From contig NZ_VCNC01000005.1 of assembly GCF_006210265.1 (NCBI RefSeq), forward strand, positions 1 through 64,000: a stretch of DNA of 64,000 nt, written 5' to 3'. The notes under the pieces were generated by a model that saw only the letters and a program-made list of their open reading frames with translations, ran no database searches and had not been told where the DNA came from. Source of the DNA: Desulfovibrio sp. UCD-KL4C. Its GTDB lineage: Bacteria > Desulfobacterota > Desulfovibrionia > Desulfovibrionales > Desulfovibrionaceae. Positions within the stretch are counted from its first letter, which is position 1. Every line of letters begins with the position of its first letter. The translations under genes were made by a program, and so were the position numbers. This document shows positions 57,343 to 64,000 of this stretch, piece by piece.

Positions 57343-57741
57343 ATGCACGGACTTGACGATTCACTGTTCAATGTAATCTTTTCGTATACCATAAAGCAGG
57401 CAATCGAAGATGGCAATCTGCTTGATGTGACCAAACAGGCCAAGGAGACCGGATTCAAGGTTCCAGTAGCTGTTTCGCTGAATCTGTATGCGAACTACAT
57501 CACCCCACCCACCGGACTTGAAGGCGAAGGGCAGAGCATTGAAGGACGACTCCATGATCTTTTTATCATGTGCATGCTAGCGATTCAGAAACAACTGAAT
57601 GAAAGTAGAGTGAACTTTAAAGTTTTATTCTTGATGAAGTCACAGCCGAGGTCCCTAGAAGAAGTAGAAGTGGTCTGCCAGATAGGACCTGACGATGACA
57701 TGAAACCCTGTATCACCCTGATGTTACCGGAAGACGATTAA
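57343..57741 (+). CDS. DUF6573-like protein
   Basis: 132 residues. IFSYTIKQAIEDGNLLDVT followed by AKETGFKVPVAVS is the pattern of the DUF6573 family, which is found on plasmids and integrative elements. It has an excellent ribosome site (AGGAG, eight bases before ATG). The function is unknown; the context supports an element-borne gene. Confidence 0.75.
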   Translation: MHGLDDSLFNVIFSYTIKQAIEDGNLLDVTKQAKETGFKVPVAVSLNLYANYITPPTGLEGEGQSIEGRLHDLFIMCMLAIQKQLNESRVNFKVLFLMKSQPRSLEEVEVVCQIGPDDDMKPCITLMLPEDD

Positions 57742-58159
57742 AAGGACGAATAGAGGGCTGTGGGATTTTTGGTTCCTTAGAACATGCAGACTGAGAAATG
57801 AACGGGTACATGTCTGGATTTTACTTGAAAGAAGACTGAGGCAGACACTAGCGGACCTGTGAATATGAGATGGATATTATCTGCTGAGACTACAAGGTTG
57901 GTATGCCAACTTTCCAGTTTCCATTGTTTCCATCAGTGTTTTTAGTGCTGTTATTCCTCTGATTAACTTTCACTGGTGAAAAATAAACGCAGGCTCCTGC
58001 GCATATAGAATCTATTTTAACCATAAGAATGAAACATGCCCAATATGCTGGGCAGATGGTTCGAGTTTACCTGTATATAGAAGAAACCAAATGCAGAGGT
58101 CCCAGTCGGAGAAGTGTTCTCTTTGGTTTTTGGGTTTTTGGAACACCCAGTCTGAGGGG
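57742..58159. other. Non-coding stretch of the element
   Basis: No gene seen. It has small hairpins: CGCAGG-CT-CCTGCG at 57988-58001 and GCCCA/TGGGC at 58038-58053. Several short frames are all broken. Confidence 0.5.
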
Positions 58160-58483
58160 TTATCGAGAAATTATACGGGTGATGGCGTAGAGTTGACGGA
58201 GTGTTTCACTATCTGCACGGGAAATGTAGGTGCGGAGTTGTTCTCGTAGGTCTTCTGTGGATACCTGAAATTCTGCGGTGTCAAATAACTCTGCTGTCGA
58301 TACGCCTAAAGCCTGTCCTATTTTTCCTAGTACGTTGATGGTCGCATTGGCCTTCCCACGTTCTACATCACCCAAATATTGTACTGAAAGACCACACAGT
58401 TCTACCAATTCATCCTGTGTCAGTCCTTTTGATTTTCTTAATGATTTTAAATGTTCACCAAATACGTTTTGCAGATCGCTCAT
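58160..58483 (-). CDS. XRE-family transcriptional regulator
   Basis: 107 residues: helix-turn-helix LTQDELVELCGLSVQYLGDVERGKAN near the N-terminus is split over two helices, then a helical tail. Typical cI-like regulator. GGAGG before the ATG. It faces away from the broken recombinase and lies between it and the DUF6573-like gene, as expected for an element's control gene. Confidence 0.9.
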   Translation of the reverse strand: MSDLQNVFGEHLKSLRKSKGLTQDELVELCGLSVQYLGDVERGKANATINVLGKIGQALGVSTAELFDTAEFQVSTEDLREQLRTYISRADSETLRQLYAITRIISR

Positions 58484-58528
58484 CTTTACCTCCAGATTTA
58501 ATCATAAAGTATAGACGAGTATTCTTAG

Positions 58529-58761
58529 TTTAAAAATCGGGTGACAGGACTACTGAAGGAGTGGACATCTGCAATTAACCTGAAAGGAAACTACGGTGCT
58601 CATACTTTGAGAAAATTTTCTGTTACCAGCAACGAGTTAATTTCGGTGCATCATGGGAACTGTTGAGTAAGCGTTTGAATCATTCCAGTCCGAGTGTGAC
58701 CCGCCGTTATATCGGGGTACAGGACGAGGAAGTGGAATCCATACTGCTTAACAACATCTAA
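58529..58761 (+). pseudogene. Remnant of a tyrosine recombinase (phage-type integrase)
   Basis: Two adjacent frames together give the C-terminal part of a tyrosine recombinase: first EWTSAINLKGNYGAHTLRK (His and Arg of the catalytic set), then, after a shift near 58617, WELLSKRLNHSSPSVTRRY with the catalytic Tyr, ending DEEVESILLNNI at a stop. The N-terminal core is missing and the junction is frameshifted, so the gene is dead. Part of the element beside tRNA-Arg. Confidence 0.8.
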
Positions 58762-59578
58762 AACTGGCAATTCAGTTAACATTTTTTCTGAGAAAATATC
58801 CTGATCCTAATACACCCGTTGTATTCTAGGGGGTACTGGGCTGTCAGATCCACAAGTTCAGCCATGGTCATTGTGTGCTAATATATTAGATCTAAAATTA
58901 TTCGTATGCGAGATTTTTATTATGTTAGAATGACCGAGGGATTAGCATATCGTGTGTCTTTTCCGGGTAGTAAAAGATTGCGGATGTCCATGAAGGATTG
59001 ACTCTGGAAAGAGTGATGATGTTGATAGAAGGAGCAGACGGTTAATTACAGCATAAACATTTTTGAGGTAGATAGAGTGGTTTGGCTTGTGAAAAAAACT
59101 TCTTCTGGAACCAATGTGTTATGGAAGAAGTTTTTTGTTGTATGCTAATTGAAAGTGATAAGATTATTCTAAAGAAAATTATCGCTTGCGGTGCTGAGGA
59201 CCCTGTTGAACCTATAGATGAAGTATAGACCTTAAAGGATAAGCAACCCCTTACCCTCAAAAAGTCGTGGTAAATTTACTGCGACTTTTTACTTGGCCTT
59301 GTGAGTGCGATGTACGGCCCCTTGAAATTTATAAATCTTGATTGCTTGCGTGTGTGGATTCGTCCGGCAATATTCTCTACACGCTGAAGAGTGACGGTGT
59401 TCGTTGTTTATAGAGTACTTCACTTATCAAGTTATTACTCATGGTTATAATTTGTGTTTTTATTGAAAATAATCAATAATTAATTTTCAATATTTCAAAT
59501 TTTTGTTCAAAAATTATATTATAAAGCTAATATGCCATTTTTTGAAGAGTTGTATTGTAAATAATTGGGGGAGAGGCT
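58762..59578. other. Spacer with two terminator-like hairpins, no clear gene
   Basis: About 800 bases with no supported gene. AAAAAACTTCTTC / GAAGAAGTTTTTT forms a stem at 59093-59136 with a loop of 18; AAAAAGTCG / CGACTTTTT with an inner GTAAATTTAC forms another at 59259-59290. The last 170 bases are very AT-rich and probably hold the promoter of the glycosyltransferase gene. Confidence 0.5.
59259..59290. terminator. Intrinsic terminator at the right end of the element
   Basis: Nine-base arms AAAAAGTCG / CGACTTTTT around a palindromic GTAAATTTAC, A-rich left and T-rich right, so it may act in both directions. Confidence 0.7.
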
Positions 59579-60391
59579 TTGCCAAATTATCGGATTAGGT
59601 GTTGTGTCCTAGTAGCAACGTTAGGGCGAAGTGATAAGTTTTTGAAAAGAGCCATACCATCGATTCAATGCCAATCAGTAAAACCAGAAGCTGTAGTTAT
59701 CGTATGTGATGGGAAACCGTTTGGCCCAGAAATCTGTGCAAAAATTAAAAACTTGCTCCTAAATATCCCTGTGTTTTTTTTAGCGAACACAAGGACCCCT
59801 GGTGTAGCAGGTGCTTGGAATTCTGGTCTTCTTTTCTTGAGGGAAAACATAAATGCTGAGTATGTCGCATTGTTAGATGATGATGACAGCTGGGATAATA
59901 ATCATCTGTATTTAAACCTCACTTCTGCCCAAAAAAATGATTCAAACGTTGTTGTTTCAGGTCTCAGAATTGTGAAAGATGGCGTTCCTGTCGAGTGTGA
60001 CATTATTACTTCACTAAATGAAAATAACTTTTTGATTGGAAATCCAGGATGGCAGGGGTCAAATACATTTATTAGCGTAGATTTACTATTTCTAGTCGGT
60101 GATTTTCGTGAAGGTTTGGCTAGTTTAAATGATAGAGATTTAGCCATTAGAGTTATTCGGCATCCACAATGCAAAATATCATATACAGGTTCTTGGTCAG
60201 CTACATGGTATTTAACAACAAAAGGCAATCAACTAAGCTCATTTCGAAACAGCAATAAAATAAGTGGATTAAGATCCTTTTGGGGAATTTACAGAGACGA
60301 TATGAGCGAGGCTATTCAGAGGAAATTCTTTTCTCGAGCTGAAAAGTTATTTGGGGTGCCAAAACAGGAAATAACAATTTATGATAAATAA
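59579..60391 (+). CDS. Family-2 glycosyltransferase
   Basis: 270 residues from a TTG start with GGGGGAG upstream. GT-A fold: CCVLVATLGR at the start, VVIVCDG, TRTPGVAGAWNSG and the metal-binding ALLDDDDSW (Asp100-103), then a C-terminal region ending in a helix. It probably transfers a sugar to a lipid- or polymer-linked acceptor at the inner membrane. First of three overlapping or closely spaced plus-strand genes. Confidence 0.85.
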   Translation: MPNYRIRCCVLVATLGRSDKFLKRAIPSIQCQSVKPEAVVIVCDGKPFGPEICAKIKNLLLNIPVFFLANTRTPGVAGAWNSGLLFLRENINAEYVALLDDDDSWDNNHLYLNLTSAQKNDSNVVVSGLRIVKDGVPVECDIITSLNENNFLIGNPGWQGSNTFISVDLLFLVGDFREGLASLNDRDLAIRVIRHPQCKISYTGSWSATWYLTTKGNQLSSFRNSNKISGLRSFWGIYRDDMSEAIQRKFFSRAEKLFGVPKQEITIYDK

Positions 60392-61262
60392 AAAACAAAC
60401 TCTCAGTGGTTTTCCTCCTAAGCCCTTTATCATGAAATTTAAGCCAGTTGAAAAGCAATGGTATAAAGTTAAAAAGGCATACCGGTCCTTACGTGTAAAA
60501 AAATATCCGACATTTATTTTCGGACCCCAGTATAAAAGAAGTAGGGATTGTATCGAGATTGACATTACTTACCGCTGCAATTTGAGATGTCTGAATTGTA
60601 ATAGATCTATCAACAAGGCCCCTGAAAATCTTGATATAAGCTTAGCTATGATTGATAATTTTGTGTCAGATTCATTGATTCGAAATATTCATTGGAAACG
60701 CATTCGAATCTTAGGAGGAGAACCTACATTACATCCTCATTTTGTAAGCATAGTGAAGAAAATTTTGAAATATAGAGATTCTATGGGACGGGGAAATGTA
60801 AGTATCGAAGTTGTAACGAATGGACATGGAAGCTATGTACAGAAACAACTTAATAGCCTGCCAAGTGATGTTTACATTGAAAATTCAAAGAAAACCCCAC
60901 AGGAAAAATTAAAATTTAGGCCTTTTAGTTGGGCCCCTCAAGACTTTGGACAATATTCAAACAATTCATATGTAAACGGCTGCCAGATCATGAAATTATG
61001 CGGAATGGGCTTAACCCCTATGGGATATTATCCTTGTGCAATTTCTGGAGGAATTGATCGAATTGCCAAAAAACAATGCGGAAGAAATAAAATACCAACA
61101 TTTGATGATGATATGAAAGATATCTTAGAATGGGCTTGCTCTCTTTGCGGACGATTTCTGGATGGTCACCATATTCCTCAAAAATTGTTGCTTCCACTAA
61201 CGGAAGAATTGATATCTCCAAGTTGGGTTAAATTATATCAGGATTGGCAAACAAAAAAATAA
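60381..61262 (+). CDS. Radical SAM protein with extra C-terminal cysteines
   Basis: 293 residues. The cluster motif is C66-x3-C70-x2-C73 (CNLRCLNC) and GGEPTLHP follows. The C-terminal half has further Cys (CQIMKLCGMG, YYPCAISGG, QCGRN, ACSLCGRF) that could hold an auxiliary Fe-S cluster. The start overlaps the glycosyltransferase end by 11 bases. Position in a sugar cluster suggests it modifies a sugar or a carrier. Confidence 0.85.
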   Translation: MINKKQTLSGFPPKPFIMKFKPVEKQWYKVKKAYRSLRVKKYPTFIFGPQYKRSRDCIEIDITYRCNLRCLNCNRSINKAPENLDISLAMIDNFVSDSLIRNIHWKRIRILGGEPTLHPHFVSIVKKILKYRDSMGRGNVSIEVVTNGHGSYVQKQLNSLPSDVYIENSKKTPQEKLKFRPFSWAPQDFGQYSNNSYVNGCQIMKLCGMGLTPMGYYPCAISGGIDRIAKKQCGRNKIPTFDDDMKDILEWACSLCGRFLDGHHIPQKLLLPLTEELISPSWVKLYQDWQTKK

Positions 61263-61278
61263 ATGTGGTATTTTTATT

Positions 61279-64000
61279 ATGACTCTTTTTAATCACAAAG
61301 AACCTATTACTTTGCGCAAACGGCTAACACCAAGAAATATTAACGTGCGCCGATGGCCGCAACAAATTAAATTATATGATGCAGACTTAATTGTAGGAGT
61401 TACTGTTCACAATAATGCAGATTCAATTAAGCGCTGCCTGCAAAGCATATTGAATCAAACAGAGCAATTTCCAGTAATTATATTGGATGATTCATCCTCT
61501 GACGATTGGTTTGATCGTTGTGCAGATTTAATTAACAGAATCGATATTCTCGTCTTAAGTGCTCACTGTGGTTCTGCTGCCAGTGCTCGAAATGCTATAC
61601 TAGATTATGTAGAAACTGAATTTTCTAATGTTCGATGGGTTGCTAGGCTTGATGCAGATGACAGGCTTTCCTTCAAAAATTCACTTATTGCAATGCGAGA
61701 CGCTGCAAGGAAAAATGATTCAAAATATGTTTTAGGTGGGAATAGGCTTGTTAAACAAGGTAAACTACTGGCGTGTAATAATCCTGCAACCAATTCCTTG
61801 AAAAAAAACTCGTTCTTGATAAATTTACTTAAAAAAATGGCTCAGGGAACAGCAAGCAATGAAATCCCCTCTTGCAACTTACTCATAGCCCCTTCCGCTG
61901 GATGGCGTTATCCTGAAATTAAAAGCGCAGAAGACCATTGGCTTGTTACCAGCTTACTGATTTTTCATCCTGAGGATGGGAGCATCGTCGATGACGTGTA
62001 TTACGCGGATTATACGTTACAAGGCTCCGTGACGATTGCATGTAAACAAAATGGGCTTGCAAAACAATATAGAGAACAATTGTTTCAAGCTGCTAAGTTG
62101 TGGATCTCCTTAAAAAACGGAGTTAATGAAATTCTTGGATTTGGCTGTGAAGGAATTGTTGTTCGCCAAGGCACACAAGTAGAAAAGCATTTTTATCCAT
62201 GGGCCATAAATGATGAAGATGTAGAGTACATAAGTAATAAAAGCCATGAATCAAAAATATTGCCCGATGTTAATTTTGTAAAAAAAAATAATAAATGGAT
62301 TGCAATATACACATTTCAAAAGTCATTTCCAGTAATTACTATAACAATCAAAGAGTCTCTTTATATTTTAAAAGAATTTTTAAATAAAAATTTTGTATGC
62401 AAAAACATATCTCGTTCAAATTTTAGAAGGATTTATGATGGTAGTTTGGTCTACATTGACATTGGGGTTTCTATATCTGAAATGGATATTTCGTACTTTA
62501 GAGATGTTGCTGCCAGAATGTATGCAATTTCAGCATTGAATTTGTCTTCAAGAGAGCTAAAAAGACGTTATACAAAAGAAAGGCAAATTGAAATATTAAG
62601 TAAATTAATTGGTTTTGAAGAATTTTACAAAGAATTAATTGAAAATCATATCAAAATGATATGGAAGAAATGCAAAATAAAAACAAGTGTAGCACATAAA
62701 AATAGAGAAACAGACGTCAGCTTAATGATAAAAGTGTGCTCTATGGATGCAAATATTATTTACAATCAAGTCGCGCATATAGTTTCACAGCTTGAAATTC
62801 CTGCAAATTTTGATGAAAAAATAATATTAATTGATCCTTTTTCTGGTCCTTACCTTAGAGCGTATGATAAAAGTAACTACTCCAAGCTTATATCTGAAGT
62901 AAAAAGACTCTGTCTGGCTGGAATTGTTGACCGTTTTTTGATTGCCCCTAAAGATTGTACCAGAGTTGCAGATGTAAACAAGAGATGGTTCAATCTTGTC
63001 TGTGAAAAAACTCATAACTCCCAGAAGGTTCCTGTCACCCCCCAACTATGGGGATTTGACCAAGTCAAATCCCGATATTTATTACAGTGTGATGTAGATA
63101 TTTTGGTAGGGCGCCGTGATTTTTGTCACGACTATCTTTCTGAAATGATTGACGCACTTCAGTCGAGCGACGTTTTTGGAATTGGCTTTAATATTCCCCA
63201 CTCTCCAAATTCTCAAGATAAGACATATGATGCTTTACCGGGAGATTACGTGCCAGAGGTCCGTTGTGGATTGTTTGACTTGGATCGGCTGAAAGCCAAT
63301 AGGCCCTTTCCGAATTATATAGAAAATGGGTATTTAAAGCTGTCGTGGTATCGGTCTATCCAACGCTACCAACAAACATATGGCTTCAGATGTCTTCGTG
63401 GTGGTTCTCCCAGAACCTTTTATGTCCACCCTAATAACAATTGTAAAGCCGACAGTAATTTTTATGCGAAAGTACGAGATCTTATATCACAAGGGGTTGT
63501 TCCTTCGTTGCAATATGGACAATGGGACGTTAAAGGAAGCATAGAGGATTGGAAATATCCAGTGAGGAGTGAGAAGCTTGTTTTCCTTTTAAGAGGACGA
63601 AACACACCATTACACAAAGTTAATAGATGTATTTCTAGCCTTTTAATGCAGAGGGTACAGAATTTTGGCGTGATTCTAATCGATGATGCGTCGTCCATAG
63701 AGCATCAAAATAATCTGTATAGGGAATTTTCACGATTGAAAAGAGCCACTTTTGTTTGTAATACCACACGACTTGGGCATATTCAAAATACTATTTTTGC
63801 GATAAATCAAATTTGTACCAATAACGATACCCTAGTAGCAATATTAGACTTAGATGATGCGCTCATAGATAGAAATACAAGCCTGTTAATCGAAGAAAAG
63901 CACCAGCAAGGACATGATGTTATTTTGGGGGCGATGTATCGCCCCGACAAACCTTTAAAGGTTTATTTCCCTCACTTTGATGCCCCGCGTTCACACTTCG
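61279..64000 (+). CDS. Giant glycosyltransferase with embedded kinase-like domain (runs off the window)
   Basis: A frame open for 907 codons from the ATG at 61279 to the window end, so the 3' end is missing. Residues about 36-270 are a family-2 glycosyltransferase (IVGVTVHNN, LDDSSSDDW, RLDADDR). Residues about 280-445 look like a protein-kinase fold: GFGCEGIVV (287-295; GxGxxG), Lys303, then CKNISRSNF and VYIDIG (374-396); the catalytic HRD Asp is Asn376 and DFG is DIG. Residues about 478-750 are a second GT-A-like module with DVDIL (605-609). From 765 a third family-2 module begins (LIDDASS, AILDLDD). Third gene of the cluster, 16 bases after the radical SAM gene. Confidence 0.8.
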   Translation, partial: MTLFNHKEPITLRKRLTPRNINVRRWPQQIKLYDADLIVGVTVHNNADSIKRCLQSILNQTEQFPVIILDDSSSDDWFDRCADLINRIDILVLSAHCGSAASARNAILDYVETEFSNVRWVARLDADDRLSFKNSLIAMRDAARKNDSKYVLGGNRLVKQGKLLACNNPATNSLKKNSFLINLLKKMAQGTASNEIPSCNLLIAPSAGWRYPEIKSAEDHWLVTSLLIFHPEDGSIVDDVYYADYTLQGSVTIACKQNGLAKQYREQLFQAAKLWISLKNGVNEILGFGCEGIVVRQGTQVEKHFYPWAINDEDVEYISNKSHESKILPDVNFVKKNNKWIAIYTFQKSFPVITITIKESLYILKEFLNKNFVCKNISRSNFRRIYDGSLVYIDIGVSISEMDISYFRDVAARMYAISALNLSSRELKRRYTKERQIEILSKLIGFEEFYKELIENHIKMIWKKCKIKTSVAHKNRETDVSLMIKVCSMDANIIYNQVAHIVSQLEIPANFDEKIILIDPFSGPYLRAYDKSNYSKLISEVKRLCLAGIVDRFLIAPKDCTRVADVNKRWFNLVCEKTHNSQKVPVTPQLWGFDQVKSRYLLQCDVDILVGRRDFCHDYLSEMIDALQSSDVFGIGFNIPHSPNSQDKTYDALPGDYVPEVRCGLFDLDRLKANRPFPNYIENGYLKLSWYRSIQRYQQTYGFRCLRGGSPRTFYVHPNNNCKADSNFYAKVRDLISQGVVPSLQYGQWDVKGSIEDWKYPVRSEKLVFLLRGRNTPLHKVNRCISSLLMQRVQNFGVILIDDASSIEHQNNLYREFSRLKRATFVCNTTRLGHIQNTIFAINQICTNNDTLVAILDLDDALIDRNTSLLIEEKHQQGHDVILGAMYRPDKPLKVYFPHFDAPRSHF

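Larger units (their letters stand above)
54137..59290. mobile_element. Decayed integrative element next to tRNA-Arg (extent inferred)
   Basis: Bounded on the left by the tRNA-Arg gene and holding paired repeats, a NACHT NTPase, a DUF6573-like gene, an XRE regulator and a broken tyrosine recombinase, among long non-coding stretches. All of these are typical of integrative elements. No duplicate of the tRNA 3' end was found to the right in the window, so the right border is an estimate only. Confidence 0.5.

Noticed and set aside
58768-58875. Short minus-strand frame with MTMAELVDLTAQYPLE
   Set aside because: 31 residues with no ribosome site, in a decayed region; could be a gene fragment but nothing supports it.
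59121-59228. 35-codon frame starting MEEVFCCMLIESDK
   Set aside because: Its first codons lie in a terminator-like hairpin and there is no well-placed ribosome site; too short to support.
54060-64000. Right attachment site as a copy of the tRNA-Arg 3' end
   Set aside because: I looked for the T-arm and acceptor sequence again to the right and found none within the window, so no border is claimed.
1-64000. CRISPR arrays, complete insertion sequences or transposases
   Set aside because: No regularly spaced repeats and no transposase-like frame were found; the only recombinase is the broken one at 58529-58761.

Overview
The window is an AT-rich stretch of a Gram-negative bacterial chromosome, most likely a marine member of the Desulfovibrionaceae (Desulfovibrio/Maridesulfovibrio type). 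The reasons are a ferredoxin closely resembling Desulfovibrio africanus ferredoxin III (Asp in place of a cluster cysteine), a TRAP carboxylate transporter, a short EF-Ts, squalene-hopene cyclase, a NicO-type nickel/cobalt permease, and a mix of housekeeping and signalling genes typical of that family. The assignment is inference; no 16S gene is present.

Left part (1-23 kb): two almost identical 5S rRNA genes, each with its own terminator (tail of an rRNA operon whose 16S/23S lie outside), an AEC permease, a nitroreductase, a tetR-dctPQM TRAP operon with a visible promoter and operator, a NicO metal permease, then a minus-strand translation/cell-envelope block (rpsB-tsf, pyrH-frr-uppS), an FAH-family hydrolase, plsC-rnj (RNase J), an EF-G paralogue, a ParB-like/SPL-like radical SAM pair, metK and panC.

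Middle (23-35 kb): a degenerate GGDEF-TPR protein, a lytic transglycosylase, then a chemosensory operon in the gene order of the Wsp system (CheW, CheR-TPR, CheW, CheA-REC, CheB) that ends in a multi-domain hybrid histidine kinase and has no chemoreceptor gene beside it.

35-54 kb: phosphoglucomutase, a DUF3795-like Cys-rich protein, a TPR/YkgJ-like cluster, the Asp-ligand ferredoxin, an M29 aminopeptidase, an outer-membrane protein overlapping a TetR gene, the thrS-infC-rpmI-rplT-pheS-pheT operon (infC apparently starts at AUA), and a hopanoid locus (tetR, squalene-hopene cyclase, acyl-ACP thioesterase).

54-64 kb is accessory. A tRNA-Arg(CCU) gene is followed by repeats, a large NACHT NTPase (probable anti-phage NLR-like protein), a DUF6573-like gene, an XRE regulator and a frameshifted tyrosine-recombinase remnant: a decayed integrative element carrying a defence gene. 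After it comes a surface-polysaccharide-like cluster: a family-2 glycosyltransferase, a radical SAM protein and a very large open reading frame that leaves the window. That frame joins three glycosyltransferase-like modules with a kinase-like domain that has lost its catalytic Asp. The last gene and the NACHT protein are the best candidates for undescribed biology here.
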